A DNA stretch of 64,000 nt from Pseudomonas poae (GCA_028869255.1 CP110972.1:749001-813000); one strand, 5' to 3'. Positions 47,204-57,277 are shown, counted from the stretch's first letter. A program made the numbers and translations. The notes: a model not told the origin generated them from the letters alone.

Positions 47204-49389
47204 TTAGAACGTTTGGCCCAGGTTCAGGTACACCGCCTTCTGATTATCATCATTGAACCCGTAGCTGAAATTCAGCGGCCCCAGCGGGGTATCGAACCCC
47301 AGGAAGATACTCGCCGCGTTGATATAGCCGCTGTCGAATTCATTGTCGTTGTTCCACGCCCGGCCGCGTTCCAGTGACGCACCCAGGTACAGCGGGAAAT
47401 CCAGCGGCAGGTACGAGCGCGGCGTCAGCCGACGGTAGTACACGGCGCGCATCAAGCTGATGTTCTGCCCGGAGATCGCATCCTGGCGAAAGCCCGACAA
47501 CTGGCGGGCGCCGCCCAGCAGGAAGCTGGAAATCACCACGTCCGAATCATCCAGGGTGCGCCCGTAGCGGCCTCCCAGCACCAGCGTGTCCGGGCCATGG
47601 CTCATGGCTTTGTCCAGCTTGAACTCCCATTGGCGGTAGCGCTGGTCCGAGCCCAGGCCCGGTTCGAATTCGCGGAAGGCCAGGCCGATGTCTTCGCCGG
47701 TATGCGGGAAGTACACGTTGTCCAGGGAGTCGAACGAGTACTTCAGTTCATAGAAACCTTCGTTGAAGCTCACGCTCGGCAAGCTTCGGTCACCAATACG
47801 CACATCCGCCTTGCCCCAGGCTTCGCCGACGCCGAAGCGAATTTCGCCGCTGTTGCCGATCTGTCGCCCGACATTCAAACCAAAGCCGTAGCGTTCCAGG
47901 CGGTATTCGGAGATCGGGTCGTTGTCCAGAATCAGCTCGACGTTCTGCGCCTGGGCGCTGAGGTAGGGCGCGACAAAGTAGCGCGAGCCGGTGTCCATTG
48001 GCTGATAGAACTCGCTGTACAGCTCCTGGCGATCACCGATCTGTACGCGTGTCAGCCATTCCGCGCCGAGGCGGTTGATGCCATTCATGCGGTAGCTGGC
48101 GCCCAGGTTGAAGGCGCTGTCGCCCCGCATGTCATCCGACAGGCTCAGGCCCAGGCGCAGGTAGTCGGTGCCGCTGCGTTTGCCGCGTGCGCTGATCACC
48201 AGGGTATTGTCCTGGCCTTTCTTGATCACCCGGTATTGCACCTGTTCGAAGTAATCCAGGCCGTACAGGGTGCCCATGTCCGTTTGCAGGCGGCCCAGGT
48301 TCAGCGGTTCACCCAGGGGTTGACGGATGTAGTAGCGGATCACGTCATCGCTGACTTTCGAGTCGTTTTCCACATCGATGGCGGTGATCACCGGCGTACG
48401 TTCGCCCGGGGTGCGTGCGGCCACCAGTTGCGGGTCGATCGGCTGGGCCGGGCGCAGGTGGGCGAGCCGGGCGTCAAGGGCACGGGTGGCGCGGTAGCCG
48501 GCGTCGATCATGTCCTTGGCGCGGCCGAAGTCCGTCACGCCATAGGCGGCCAGGGGCGGCTGGATCAGCACGTCCTTGGGGTGCAGGGCCTTGAGTTGTT
48601 CTTCGGAGTTGCGCCGGGTCATCAGCGTGATGGACTGGTTCAGCACGTCGACCACCGTGGCCAATTGCTTGCGCGAGCGCAGCGGGGTGCCGATGTCCAC
48701 CACAATGGCGATATCGACGCCCATCTCCCGCGCCACATCCAGCGGGATATTGTCGGTCATGCCACCGTCCACCAGCAGTCGGCCGTCCAGTTCCACCGGG
48801 GCGAATACGGCCGGGATCGACATGCTGGCGCGGATCACCTGGGGCAGATGGCCTTTGCGAAACACCACTTTTTCACCGGTGGTGATATCAGTGGCCACGG
48901 CGCGAAAGGGGATCGGCAGCTTGTCGAAATTACGCGTGTTGCTGCTGTGGGCGAACATGCTTTCCAGCAGCAGCGCCAGGTTCTGGCCCTGGATCACCCC
49001 CAGCGGCAGGCCGAGGCTGCCGTCATCGCGGAAGCTGAGTTTCTGCTTGACCAGAAAATCCCGGTCATCCTGCTTGCGTCGAAACGGCACGTCTTCGCGA
49101 GGTGGCGCATCGGACAGCGCCTGCTGCCAGTCGATATTCAGCGCGAGCTTTTCCAGCTCATCGATCTTGTAGCCGGAGGCGTACAGCCCGCCGATCACCG
49201 CACCCATGCTGGTGCCGGCGATCGCGTCAATCTGGATGCCTTGCTCTTCCAGCGCCTTGAGCACGCCGATATGCGCCAGGCCACGGGCAGCACCGCCGGA
49301 CAGCACCAAGCCGATTTTCGGGCGGGGGTGTCGACGGAGTGGGCGAAGAGAGGAAGTAGGAGCAGGAGCAGAAACAGGCGACGCATCAT
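47204..49389 (-). CDS. plpD: Patatin-like type Vd autotransporter (PlpD-like), frameshifted as read
   Basis: PlpD-type proteins export a phospholipase A1 domain through their own barrel. The order seen is: signal peptide (MRRLFLLLLLLPLFAHS), patatin domain with SGGAARG, catalytic serine in GTSMG and aspartate in VDGGMTD, one POTRA domain (TAIDVENDSKVSDDVIRYYIRQPLGE) and a 16-strand-type barrel ending LNLGQTF. The signal and the enzyme are in different frames. One extra C in the five-C run (plus-strand G 49324-49328) gives VDTPRPKIGLVLSGG and about 728 residues. The released lipase may act on host or competitor membranes. Confidence 0.92.
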
Positions 49390-49470
49390 CAATCTCGAGG
49401 CTGGGCGATAAAGGCCGGTATTATAGCCACTCGATCCGCCGAGCCCGTTACGCCAGGAACCTGTCAAATT

Positions 49471-49758
49471 ATGTCCGTGAACAAACCCGAGATCGTCATC
49501 ACCTATTGCACTCAGTGCCAATGGCTGCTGCGCGCCGCCTGGCTGGCCCAGGAGTTGTTGAGTACGTTTGCTGATGACCTGGGCAAAGTGTCGCTGGAAC
49601 CGGCCACCGGCGGCGCATTTCGCATTACATGCGATGGCGTGCAGATCTGGGAGCGCAAGGCCGACGGTGGGTTCCCCGAGGCCAAGGTGCTCAAGCAACG
49701 CGTGCGCGACCAGATCGACCCGCAGCGCGACCTGGGGCACAACGACCGCAGCGCGTGA
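49471..49758 (+). CDS. SelT/SelW/SelH (Rdx) family thioredoxin-like protein
   Basis: The 95-residue protein has the CxxC redox motif C13-TQ-C16 close to the N-terminus (ITYCTQCQWLLRAAWLAQELL). GGAFRITCDGVQIWERKADGGFPEAKVLKQRVRDQIDP, the second family block, follows. Bacterial members use cysteine instead of selenocysteine. The redox partner is unknown. It is divergent from plpD. Confidence 0.9.
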   Translation: MSVNKPEIVITYCTQCQWLLRAAWLAQELLSTFADDLGKVSLEPATGGAFRITCDGVQIWERKADGGFPEAKVLKQRVRDQIDPQRDLGHNDRSA

Positions 49759-49759
49759 A

Positions 49760-49786
49760 GGTCACCGCCGCATCAGGGCGGTGACC
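49760..49786. terminator. Hairpin between convergent genes
   Basis: A 10-base stem GGTCACCGCC/GGCGGTGACC with a 7-base loop lies just past the SelT-like stop. It has no T tract, so its use as a terminator is likely but not certain. Confidence 0.6.
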
Positions 49787-49796
49787 GGTCAGGGAG

Positions 49797-50078
49797 CTAT
49801 TTGGCGGCCATCTTGTGCTTGATGAAGCCGACGATCAGCGTCAATACCAGCCCGCCGACACCGCCGCCGATAATATTGCCGCCGACCGCCGCCACATCCA
49901 GCGCTTCGCCGCCCGAGGTGCCCGTCAGTACTGAGACGATTTGGCCCAGCACCAACCCCCCGACACCTCCGATCACGGTATTGAGCCCACTTCCCAGGCT
50001 TTGTTTGGTCATGCCGGCGATGTTGCCGCCGACGGCGCCGCTGATGATCTGTACCAGCAAACTGATGAGCATTTCCAT
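49797..50078 (-). CDS. Glycine-rich small membrane protein
   Basis: The 93-residue protein has hydrophobic, glycine-rich repeats (SGAVGGNIAGMTKQSLG, VIGGVGGLVLGQIV, VGGNIIGGGVGGLVLTLIVGFIKHKMAAK), suggesting two or three tightly packed membrane helices. Internal similarity of GGNIAG and GGNIIGGG hints at duplication. ATG 50078 is preceded by CAGGGG; upstream in-frame starts lack a ribosome site. No function is known. Confidence 0.75.
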   Translation of the reverse strand: MEMLISLLVQIISGAVGGNIAGMTKQSLGSGLNTVIGGVGGLVLGQIVSVLTGTSGGEALDVAAVGGNIIGGGVGGLVLTLIVGFIKHKMAAK

Positions 50079-50206
50079 AGTGAAGCCCCTGCATAGCGTT
50101 AATGGAGTGACCACTCGCCTGCAGCAACTTCAAAGAACAGGGCTGACGTCGAGGAGTCTTTATCCGTTGAACGACGACAGACTGTTGCGGATAGGGAAAG
50201 TATAGA

Positions 50207-51091
50207 TCAGGTGACTGCTGCGGGCTTTTTGGCCTGGCTGGCGCTGCCCATCAGCCCGGACAGCACGATGGCGATGATGATCAGCGCGCCGCCCAGCAGC
50301 ATGCGCAGCGTCGGCGTTTCGGCAAATAGCAGCCAGGCCACGGTGATGCCGTAGACCGGCTCCATGGCAAACACGACCGAGGCGGTACGCGCCTTGATCA
50401 CCGCCAGGCTGGCGACAAACAGGCTGTGGGCCAGGCCTGTGCAGAACACGCCGAGCAGGCCGATCCACAACCAATCCAGTGCCCGCACCTCTGCCAGCAA
50501 AGGCGCCGCTACCGGCAGCAGGCACGCCGCGACCACCACGTTCTGGCACAGCGCCGCCTGCACCGCTGGAATCCGCCCCGAACTGGCGCGATTGTTCAGC
50601 GACAGCAACGAGAACAGCAGCCCCGAGGCGATGCCCCACAACAGGCCGCCGGTGGCATCGCTGGCAAGGTTGAAGTCGGGTGTCACCAGCACCAGGCCGA
50701 CCGTGACCAGCGCCACCAGCAGCACTTCATTGGCGCGGATGCGCTCGCGGAAGATCAGCCCTTCGAGGATCACAGTAAAGGCCGGGAAGGCAGTGAAGCC
50801 CAAAGTTGCGACCGCGACGCCAGCCACTTTCACCGCGATGAAAAATGTCACCCAATGCGCTGCCAGCAATACTCCGCTGATCAGCAAGCGGCGCCAGTCG
50901 CGCAGCTCGAGTTTTTTCCAGGGAGCATTGCTGGCAAATCGCGCAAATACCGCAAGGGCCACCACGGCGAAGGCCGCACGGCCAAATACGATAATGGACG
51001 GCGAGGCCGCCGCCAGCTTGCCGAATACGCCGGTGAGGCCAAACATCAATGCGCCGATATGCAGGGCGCCGAGGGCTGAGCGGGGAGTCAT
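50207..51091 (-). CDS. EamA/DMT-family transporter
   Basis: The 294-residue inner-membrane protein has ten helices formed by two EamA repeats (GALMFGLTGVFGKLAAASPSIIVFGRAAFA in the first; FCTGLAHSLFVASL and VVFAMEPVYGITVAWLLFAETP in the second). Members export metabolites or amino acids. ATG 51091 is the first start at the conserved N-terminus; the longer frame back to 51376 reads into the AraC gene. That AraC-family gene lies upstream on the same strand and may control it. Confidence 0.88.
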   Translation of the reverse strand: MTPRSALGALHIGALMFGLTGVFGKLAAASPSIIVFGRAAFAVVALAVFARFASNAPWKKLELRDWRRLLISGVLLAAHWVTFFIAVKVAGVAVATLGFTAFPAFTVILEGLIFRERIRANEVLLVALVTVGLVLVTPDFNLASDATGGLLWGIASGLLFSLLSLNNRASSGRIPAVQAALCQNVVVAACLLPVAAPLLAEVRALDWLWIGLLGVFCTGLAHSLFVASLAVIKARTASVVFAMEPVYGITVAWLLFAETPTLRMLLGGALIIIAIVLSGLMGSASQAKKPAAVT

Positions 51092-51174
51092 TGCGATCCT
51101 TGAACCAACGGGAGTGACAGAACCGCAGTCTAGAGGGTTGCTGGTGTGAGCGTCTGTCGCCTGGCTCGCGATTT

Positions 51175-51936
51175 TTATCGCAGGACTATGGAGGCGCGCC
51201 GCAATGCGCCAGGCGACGCACCAAATTCCCGCAACATGGCCGCAGCAAACGCACTTTGCGAGCTGTAGCCGACGCGCTCGGCGATTTCGCCGATGGGCAG
51301 CGGGGTTTCTTTCAGCAACTGCATGGCCATCTGCAGTCGACGGCTGCGGATATAGTCCATCGGCGTTTGCCCGCACTCGGCAACGAAGCGTGCATGCAGG
51401 TGTGCGACAGAAAGGTCGGCGATGCGCGCAAGGTCAGCGACTTGCAGCGGGCGGGCCGCGTGCCGCTCGATATGCGCATTGAACGCCGCATAGGGCAGAC
51501 GCCGGCCCGGCACCGGTTGCGCCAGCGGATGATTCAGGCTGGCGAGCAGCAGCACCGCGCCTTGCTGGGCGATCAGCGGGTCATCCACCGGGCTGTGCGC
51601 CAGCCATTGCACCAGCTGGCTTTGCCGGGAGTCCAGGGCCAGGCGGGCCGGTTGGTCGAGCAGGCGGCGGCTGGCATCGGCATGTTTGCCCAACGATTGA
51701 AGCACCCAGTCCTCGGTGGGCACATCCAGCACCAGGCAGCGGCTGCCATCCCTGCTGCCGCAGGCATGGTGAGCGCAGAAGGGCAGCACCATCACGCTGC
51801 TTTCGCGCACCTGACTGCTACGGCCATCGACTTCCAGGTCCAGGTGCCCGGACAGGCCGAACACCAACTGCGCATGGTCATGGCTGTGGGCGAGGGGCGC
51901 TTCGTTGTAGTGGCGTAGCGTGAGGGTGGGGCTCAT
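51175..51936 (-). CDS. AraC-family transcriptional regulator
   Basis: The 253-residue protein has an N-terminal cupin (APLAHSHDHAQLVFGLSGHLDLEV). The C-terminal double helix-turn-helix has VADLARIADLSVAHLHARFVAECGQTPMDYIRSRRLQMA and IGEIAERVGYSSQSAFAAAMLREFGASPGALR. I chose ATG 51936, which has CTGGAG seven bases before it, rather than 52020. Position suggests it controls the EamA transporter just downstream. Confidence 0.9.
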   Translation of the reverse strand: MSPTLTLRHYNEAPLAHSHDHAQLVFGLSGHLDLEVDGRSSQVRESSVMVLPFCAHHACGSRDGSRCLVLDVPTEDWVLQSLGKHADASRRLLDQPARLALDSRQSQLVQWLAHSPVDDPLIAQQGAVLLLASLNHPLAQPVPGRRLPYAAFNAHIERHAARPLQVADLARIADLSVAHLHARFVAECGQTPMDYIRSRRLQMAMQLLKETPLPIGEIAERVGYSSQSAFAAAMLREFGASPGALRRASIVLR

Positions 51937-52073
51937 CGCAGTCTCCAGGGCGGCAAGCCGGCAGTCTACAACGCTTTGCGGTCCGCCAGCGTTGTCATCA
52001 GACTGACGCACGACTGTCATGGGCTATTAATCGCCAGGGCGCAAGCTCGCGAAAACACCGTCGAGGGACCCCC

Positions 52074-52883
52074 ATGACCAGTGCCGAATTCACCAAGCCC
52101 AGCCGCAAACAACGGGTTCGTACCCTGTGGATTTCCGACGTGCACCTGGGCACCCGGGATTGCCAGGCCGAACACTTATCGCAGTTCCTCAAGGGCTACC
52201 ACGCCGACAAGGTGTACCTGGTGGGCGATATCATCGACGGCTGGAAAATGCGCGGCGGCATGTATTGGCCCCAGGCTCACACCAACGTGATCCGGCGCCT
52301 GCTGACCATGGCCAAGCGTGGCACCGAGGTGATCTACGTCACGGGCAACCACGACGAATTCCTGCGCCGCTATTCCAAGCTGATCCTGGGCAATATCCAG
52401 CTGGTGGACGAAGCCGTGCATATCACCGCCGATGGGCGCCACCTGCTGGTGATCCATGGTGATCAATTCGATGTGATCACCCGTTACCACCGCTGGCTGG
52501 CGTTCCTCGGCGACTCGGCCTATGAGTTCACCCTCACGCTGAATCGCTGGCTTAACCACTGGCGCGCACGGTATGGCTATGGCTACTGGTCGCTGTCGGC
52601 GTACCTCAAGCACAAGGTCAAGACGGCGGTGAGCTTTATCAGTGATTTCGAAGAAGCGATCGCCCATGAAGTGACCAAGCGCGAGCTGCACGGGGTGGTG
52701 TGCGGGCATATTCACCATGCCGAGATTCGCAAGGTGGGCGAGGTGGATTACCTCAACTGCGGAGATTGGGTGGAGTCGTGCACGGCGTTGATCGAACACT
52801 GGGACGGGAGCATCGAGTTGTATCGGTTGGCGGATGCGCAGGCCAAAGAGGCGCAGTTGAAAGCCGAGATGGTTGCGGGCTAA
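52074..52883 (+). CDS. UDP-2,3-diacylglucosamine diphosphatase-like metallophosphoesterase
   Basis: The 269-residue calcineurin-like enzyme has all five metal motifs: WISDVHLGT, VGDIIDGW, TGNHDEF, VIHGDQFD and CGHIHHAEI. It belongs to the LpxH-like group that hydrolyses UDP-diacylglucosamine in lipid A synthesis, but it is longer than classical LpxH. It could act on another nucleotide-linked lipid. ATG 52074 follows GAGGGACCC. Confidence 0.85.
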   Translation: MTSAEFTKPSRKQRVRTLWISDVHLGTRDCQAEHLSQFLKGYHADKVYLVGDIIDGWKMRGGMYWPQAHTNVIRRLLTMAKRGTEVIYVTGNHDEFLRRYSKLILGNIQLVDEAVHITADGRHLLVIHGDQFDVITRYHRWLAFLGDSAYEFTLTLNRWLNHWRARYGYGYWSLSAYLKHKVKTAVSFISDFEEAIAHEVTKRELHGVVCGHIHHAEIRKVGEVDYLNCGDWVESCTALIEHWDGSIELYRLADAQAKEAQLKAEMVAG

Positions 52884-52888
52884 AAATG

Positions 52889-52976
52889 CGGGAGCTGGCT
52901 TGCCTGCGATAGCGGTGTATCAGTCGACATCTTTATTGGATGTGACACCGTCATCGCAGGCAGCCAGCTCCCACAT
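52889..52976. repeat. Paired REP (REPIN), GCTGGCTTGCCTGCGATAG family, one arm shortened
   Basis: GCGGGAGCTGGCTTGCCTGCGATAG pairs with ATCGCAGGCAGCCAGCTCCC. The second arm has GGCAGCC where other copies have GGCAAGCC, a one-base deletion. Confidence 0.88.
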
Positions 52977-52991
52977 TTGCTTGCGGTTTCT

Positions 52992-54185
52992 TCAGTTGGA
53001 AACGTCGGCGATGGCGTGTGCGAGCAGGCTCAAGCGTGTCGCATCAATACCCGCCACGCTAGCCCGCCCCGAATTGACCATATACACGCTGTGTTTCTCG
53101 CGCAGTTGCTTCACCTGCTCGGCACTCAAGCCGGTATAGGAAAACATCCCACGCTGCGCACCGATATGCGCAAACCGCTCCGATAACCCATGGGGCGCCA
53201 GCGCTTCCACCAGCCCGGAGCGCAACTGCGCGATCCGTGTGCGCATGGCTTCGACTTCCTCGCTCCACAGCTGTTTCAGCTCGGCGTCACCGAGGATGGT
53301 CGCCACCACGGCAGCACCATGATCCGGCGGCGTCGACCATAGGTTACGCGCCGTGTTCGCAAGCTGGCTGCGTACATCCGTCAGTTTCTCGGCATCCGCC
53401 GCGCACACGATCAGCGCACCGACACGGTCGCGATACAGGCCGAAGTTCTTCGAGCACGAGCTGGTGATCAACAGTTCTGGCAGCTCGGCGGCAAACAGCC
53501 GTACCGCCCACGCATCCTGCTCCAACCCGTCGCCAAAGCCTTGGTAGGCAAAATCGATCAGCGGCAGCAAGCGGCGCTCGCGCACGATCTGCAGTACCTG
53601 GCGCCAGTCATCCTGGGACAGGTCGAAGCCCGTCGGGTTATGGCAGCACGCGTGCAACAACACCACGTCGCCCTCGGGCACCGTGGTCAGGGTCGCGAGC
53701 ATTGCCGGCACATCCAGGCGGTTGTCGGCGCCCACGTACGGGTAGTGGCTGACTTTGATCCCGGCCTTGGCGAAGATGGTTTCGTGGATCGGCCAGGTCG
53801 GGTTGCTCAGCCACACGCCGCGGCCGGGCAGGCTGTGGGCGATAAAGTCGGCGCTCAGGCGCAGGGCGCCGGTACCGCCTGGGGTCTGGGTCGCTGCGGC
53901 GCGGCGAGCGGTGATCAGCGCCGAATCGGCGCCCAGCACCAGCTCACTGATCAGCTTGCCGAAGGCCGCGTCACCGTGGCCGCCGATATAGGTTTTGGTG
54001 GTCTGGGTGTCGACCAGGCGCTGCTCCGCCAGTTTTACCGAGTGGGGAATCGGCGTCAGGCCCTGATCGTCTTTATAAACGCCCACGCCCAGGTCGAACT
54101 TGTTCGGGTTGGGGTCCTGGGCGTACAGGTCCATCAGACCGAGGATCGGGTCGCCGGGCACGCGGCCAATGGCATCGAAATGCAT
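52992..54185 (-). CDS. phhC: Aromatic amino acid aminotransferase
   Basis: PhhC transaminates tyrosine and phenylalanine. The 397-residue class I aminotransferase has YIGGHGDAAFGKL, CCHNPTGFDLS, FAYQGFGDGLEQDA and the PLP lysine in TSSCSKNFGLYRDRVGAL. ATG 54185 overlaps the phhB stop (TAATG). It completes the operon that converts phenylalanine to tyrosine and then to hydroxyphenylpyruvate. Confidence 0.94.
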   Translation of the reverse strand: MHFDAIGRVPGDPILGLMDLYAQDPNPNKFDLGVGVYKDDQGLTPIPHSVKLAEQRLVDTQTTKTYIGGHGDAAFGKLISELVLGADSALITARRAAATQTPGGTGALRLSADFIAHSLPGRGVWLSNPTWPIHETIFAKAGIKVSHYPYVGADNRLDVPAMLATLTTVPEGDVVLLHACCHNPTGFDLSQDDWRQVLQIVRERRLLPLIDFAYQGFGDGLEQDAWAVRLFAAELPELLITSSCSKNFGLYRDRVGALIVCAADAEKLTDVRSQLANTARNLWSTPPDHGAAVVATILGDAELKQLWSEEVEAMRTRIAQLRSGLVEALAPHGLSERFAHIGAQRGMFSYTGLSAEQVKQLREKHSVYMVNSGRASVAGIDATRLSLLAHAIADVSN

Positions 54186-54541
54186 TACTTGCGGCCCTCG
54201 GCGTTGTTGGCCACTTCGTCGGTGCGGGCGGCCATGATGAAGTCGTTGCGGTGCAGGCCCTTGATCGAGTGGCTCCACCAGGTCACGGTGACTTTGCCCC
54301 ACTCGGTGAGCAGGCCCGGGTGATGGCCTTCGGCTTCGGAGATTTCACCCATGGCGTTGGTAAAGGCCAGGGCGAATTTGAAGTTCTTGAACAGGAAAAC
54401 CTTTTCCAGTTGCATCACACCGTCGCGCACTTCGATGTTCCAGTCGGGAATCTGCTTGAGCAGTACCGGCAGCTCTTCATCGCTGACTTGTGGGGCGTCG
54501 GCGCGGCAGGCTTCGCAATGGGCTTGGTTCAAGCTAGTCAT
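54185..54541 (-). CDS. phhB: Pterin-4a-carbinolamine dehydratase
   Basis: PhhB regenerates the pterin cofactor of PhhA. The 118-residue protein has the signature [13 protein letters not shown] and [16 protein letters not shown], and an N-terminal CEAC pair. This matches the family in length and motif order. It lies 97 bases after phhA and overlaps phhC. Confidence 0.95.
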   Translation of the reverse strand: MTSLNQAHCEACRADAPQVSDEELPVLLKQIPDWNIEVRDGVMQLEKVFLFKNFKFALAFTNAMGEISEAEGHHPGLLTEWGKVTVTWWSHSIKGLHRNDFIMAARTDEVANNAEGRK

Positions 54542-54638
54542 GGTGGTGTCCTGAATTCGAATGTTTGAAGATCAGTAGCGTCACCCTAAAGCAACGCGGG
54601 GCCAGGGAACAGATTCAGCTGGCTTCAAAATGTAAGGT

Positions 54639-55430
54639 TCAAGCGGCTTTGGGTTTTGGGGGAAAGAGCGGTGCGTGCAGACCCAGCTGCATACCGCGCT
54701 CAACCATGCCCATGATGTCTTCCTGCGCCACTTCAAACAGGCGCTTGAGCTCGGGCAGCACGAAGTACAGCGGTTGCAGGATGTCGATGCGATACGGCGT
54801 ACGCATCGCCTCCAGCGGGTCGAAGGCCTGGTGCTTGGGTTCGGAGGACAGGCTGTACACCGTCTCCTTGGGCGACGACAAAATGCCGCCACCGTAGATG
54901 CGCAGGCCGGCGGGCGTGTCCACCAGGCCGAACTCGATGGTCATCCAGTACAGGCGCGCCAGGTACACCCTTTGCTCCTTGGTGGCCGCCAGGCCGAGCT
55001 TGCCGTAGGTATGGGTGAATTCGGCGAACCAGGGGTTGGTCAGCAGCGGGCAGTGGCCGAAGATCTCGTGGAAAATATCCGGCTCTTGCAGGTAGTCCAG
55101 TTCTTCACGGGTACGAATAAAGGTCGCCACCGGAAACTGCTTGCTGGCGAGCAATTCGAAGAATGTCTGGAAGGGGATCAGCGCGGGGACGCGGGCGACT
55201 TGCCAGCCGGTGGTCTCGGCCAACACGTTATTGATTTCGCCCAGTTGCGGAATGCGGTCCAGGGGTAGGCCGAGTTTGTCGATGCCGTCCAGGTATTCCT
55301 GGCAGGCGCGGCCTTCGATCACTTTCAACTGGCGCGTGATCAGGGTGTTCCACACCGCGTGTTCTTCCGGCGGGTAGTGGATAAAACCTTGCGCATCGGG
55401 CTCGCGGGCCACGTATTGCGTCTGCTTCAT
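54639..55430 (-). CDS. phhA: Phenylalanine-4-hydroxylase
   Basis: PhhA hydroxylates phenylalanine to tyrosine with tetrahydropterin, iron and oxygen. The 263-residue monomer-type enzyme has the iron ligands H121 and H126 in FHEIFGHCPLL and E165 in YWMTIEFGLV. It lacks the regulatory ACT domain of animal enzymes. AGGAG ends seven bases before the ATG. It is divergent from its regulator phhR. Confidence 0.96.
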   Translation of the reverse strand: MKQTQYVAREPDAQGFIHYPPEEHAVWNTLITRQLKVIEGRACQEYLDGIDKLGLPLDRIPQLGEINNVLAETTGWQVARVPALIPFQTFFELLASKQFPVATFIRTREELDYLQEPDIFHEIFGHCPLLTNPWFAEFTHTYGKLGLAATKEQRVYLARLYWMTIEFGLVDTPAGLRIYGGGILSSPKETVYSLSSEPKHQAFDPLEAMRTPYRIDILQPLYFVLPELKRLFEVAQEDIMGMVERGMQLGLHAPLFPPKPKAA

Positions 55431-55527
55431 ACGGCTCTCCTGCTAGGCATTCGTTTTTGTTATGTCCTGCGATATGCCTATTGATAACGCGTAGGGCGCT
55501 GGATTCCATCGGGTTTGGGATTGAATC

Positions 55528-55567
55528 TGTAGGAAAAGTTACAGGCTTTCGTAAAGTATTCGTTACG
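55528..55567. promoter_or_regulatory. Two candidate PhhR/TyrR boxes
   Basis: TGTA-N8-TACA at 55528-55543 and CGTAAAGTATTCGTTACG at 55550-55567 are inverted repeats resembling the TyrR box (TGTAAA-N6-TTTACA). They lie in the phhA-phhR gap. I could not find a clear sigma-54 promoter. Confidence 0.5.
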
Positions 55568-55687
55568 GATGTGCGCCTGATCTGTGTCTTGGGCTGTGAA
55601 AAGGTCACGCGCTGTCACATAATCTTGACGACTATCTGCGCTCGGCGGCAAAAAGACGCGGCGCCTATCCATTTTTCGGGCCTTTTC

Positions 55688-57251
55688 ATGCGTATCAAAG
55701 TGCACTGCCAGAACCGCATCGGCATCCTGCGGGACATCCTCAACCTGCTGGTGGAATACGGCGTCAACGTCGCCAAGGGTGAGGTCGGTGGCGAGCATGG
55801 CAATGCGATCTACCTGTTTTGCCCGAACCTTGGTGAACATGCAGTTCCAGGCGCTGCGCCCGCAATTCGAAGCGATTGCCGGGGTATTTGGGGTGAAAAG
55901 GGTCGGGCTGATGCCCAGCGAGCGTCGGCATATGGAGCTCAATGCGCTGCTTGGCGCCCTGGAGTTTCCGGTACTGTCGATCGACATGGGCGGCTCCATC
56001 GTCGCCGCCAACCGTGCGGCGGCGCAGTTACTCGGGGTGCGGGTGGACGAGGTGCCGGGCATTCCATTGTCGCGTTACGCCGAGGACTTCGATCTGCCGG
56101 AACTGGTGCGCGCCAGTAAATCGCGGATCAATGGCTTGCGGGTCAAGGTCAAGGGTGATGTGTTCCTGGCGGACATCGCACCCCTGCAATCCTCCGAGCA
56201 CGATGACAGCGAGGCCATGGCCGGTGCCGTGTTGACCCTGCACCGCGCCGACCGGGTGGGGGAGCGCATCTACAACGTGCGCAAGCAGGAGCTGCGCGGC
56301 TTCGACAGCATTTTTCAGAGCTCCAGGGTCATGGCCGCCGTGGTCCGTGAAGCCCGGCGCATGGCGCCGTTGGATGCGCCTCTATTAATAGAAGGTGAAA
56401 CCGGCACCGGCAAAGAACTGCTGGCACGCGCCTGCCATTTGGCCAGCCCGCGTGGGCAATCACCGTTGATGGCGCTTAACTGCGCGGGTTTGCCCGAGTC
56501 GATGGCCGAGACCGAGTTGTTCGGCTACGGCCCCGGCGCGTTTGAAGGCGCACGGGCCGAGGGCAAGCTCGGGCTGCTGGAGCTGACGGCGGGCGGTACG
56601 TTGTTTCTCGATGGCGTAGGGGAAATGAGCGCACGCTTACAGGTGAAATTGCTGCGCTTTTTGCAGGACGGTTGCTTTCGCAGGGTCGGCAGCGATGAAG
56701 AGGTGTATCTGGATGTGCGGGTGATCTGCGCGACCCAGGTGGATTTGTCCGAACTCTGCGCCCGTGGCGAATTCCGCCAGGACCTTTACCACCGCCTCAA
56801 CGTACTGTCGCTGCATATCCCGCCGCTGCGCGAATGCCTCGACGGCCTTGCGCCATTGGTTGAGCACTTTCTCGATCAAGCCAGCCGGCAGATCGGGTGC
56901 CCGCTGCCCAGGCTGGCACCGGCGGCGATGGATCGGCTTAGCCACTATCACTGGCCGGGCAATGTACGGCAGTTGGAAAACGTGTTGTTCCAGGCGGTCT
57001 CGTTGTGTGAGGGCGGCACGGTCAAGGCCGAGCATATTCGCCTGCCGGACTACGGCGTACGGCAACCGTTGGGGGACTTCTCCCTGGACGGCGGGCTGGA
57101 GGAGATTGTCGGACGCTTCGAGAAAGCGGTGCTGGAGCAGTTGTATTCCGAACATTCAAGTAGTCGGCTGTTGGGCAAACGGTTGGGGGTTTCCCACACC
57201 ACCATCGCCAATAAACTGCGTGACTACAATATCGTCAAGAATGAGCGCTAG
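55688..57251 (+). CDS. phhR: TyrR-like sigma-54-type activator PhhR, frameshifted as read
   Basis: PhhR activates the phh genes in response to aromatic amino acids. The domains are an N-terminal ACT (MRIKVHCQNRIGILRDILNLLVEYG), PAS (FPVLSIDMGGSIVAANRAAAQLLG), AAA+ with Walker A GETGTGKELLARA, and a C-terminal Fis-type helix-turn-helix (LGKRLGVSHTTIANKLRDY). The GAFTGA loop appears as GPGAFEGA, as in TyrR-type proteins that do not need sigma-54. One surplus T at 55830-55831 breaks the frame; removing it gives FCPNLVNMQFQALRPQF and 520 residues. Confidence 0.94.
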
Positions 57252-57277
57252 CCGGCGTCCAACCTTGAGTGTTTCAA

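Noticed and set aside
47597..49411. 604-residue plus-strand frame opposite plpD
   Set aside because: It is antisense to a clear patatin/POTRA/barrel gene.
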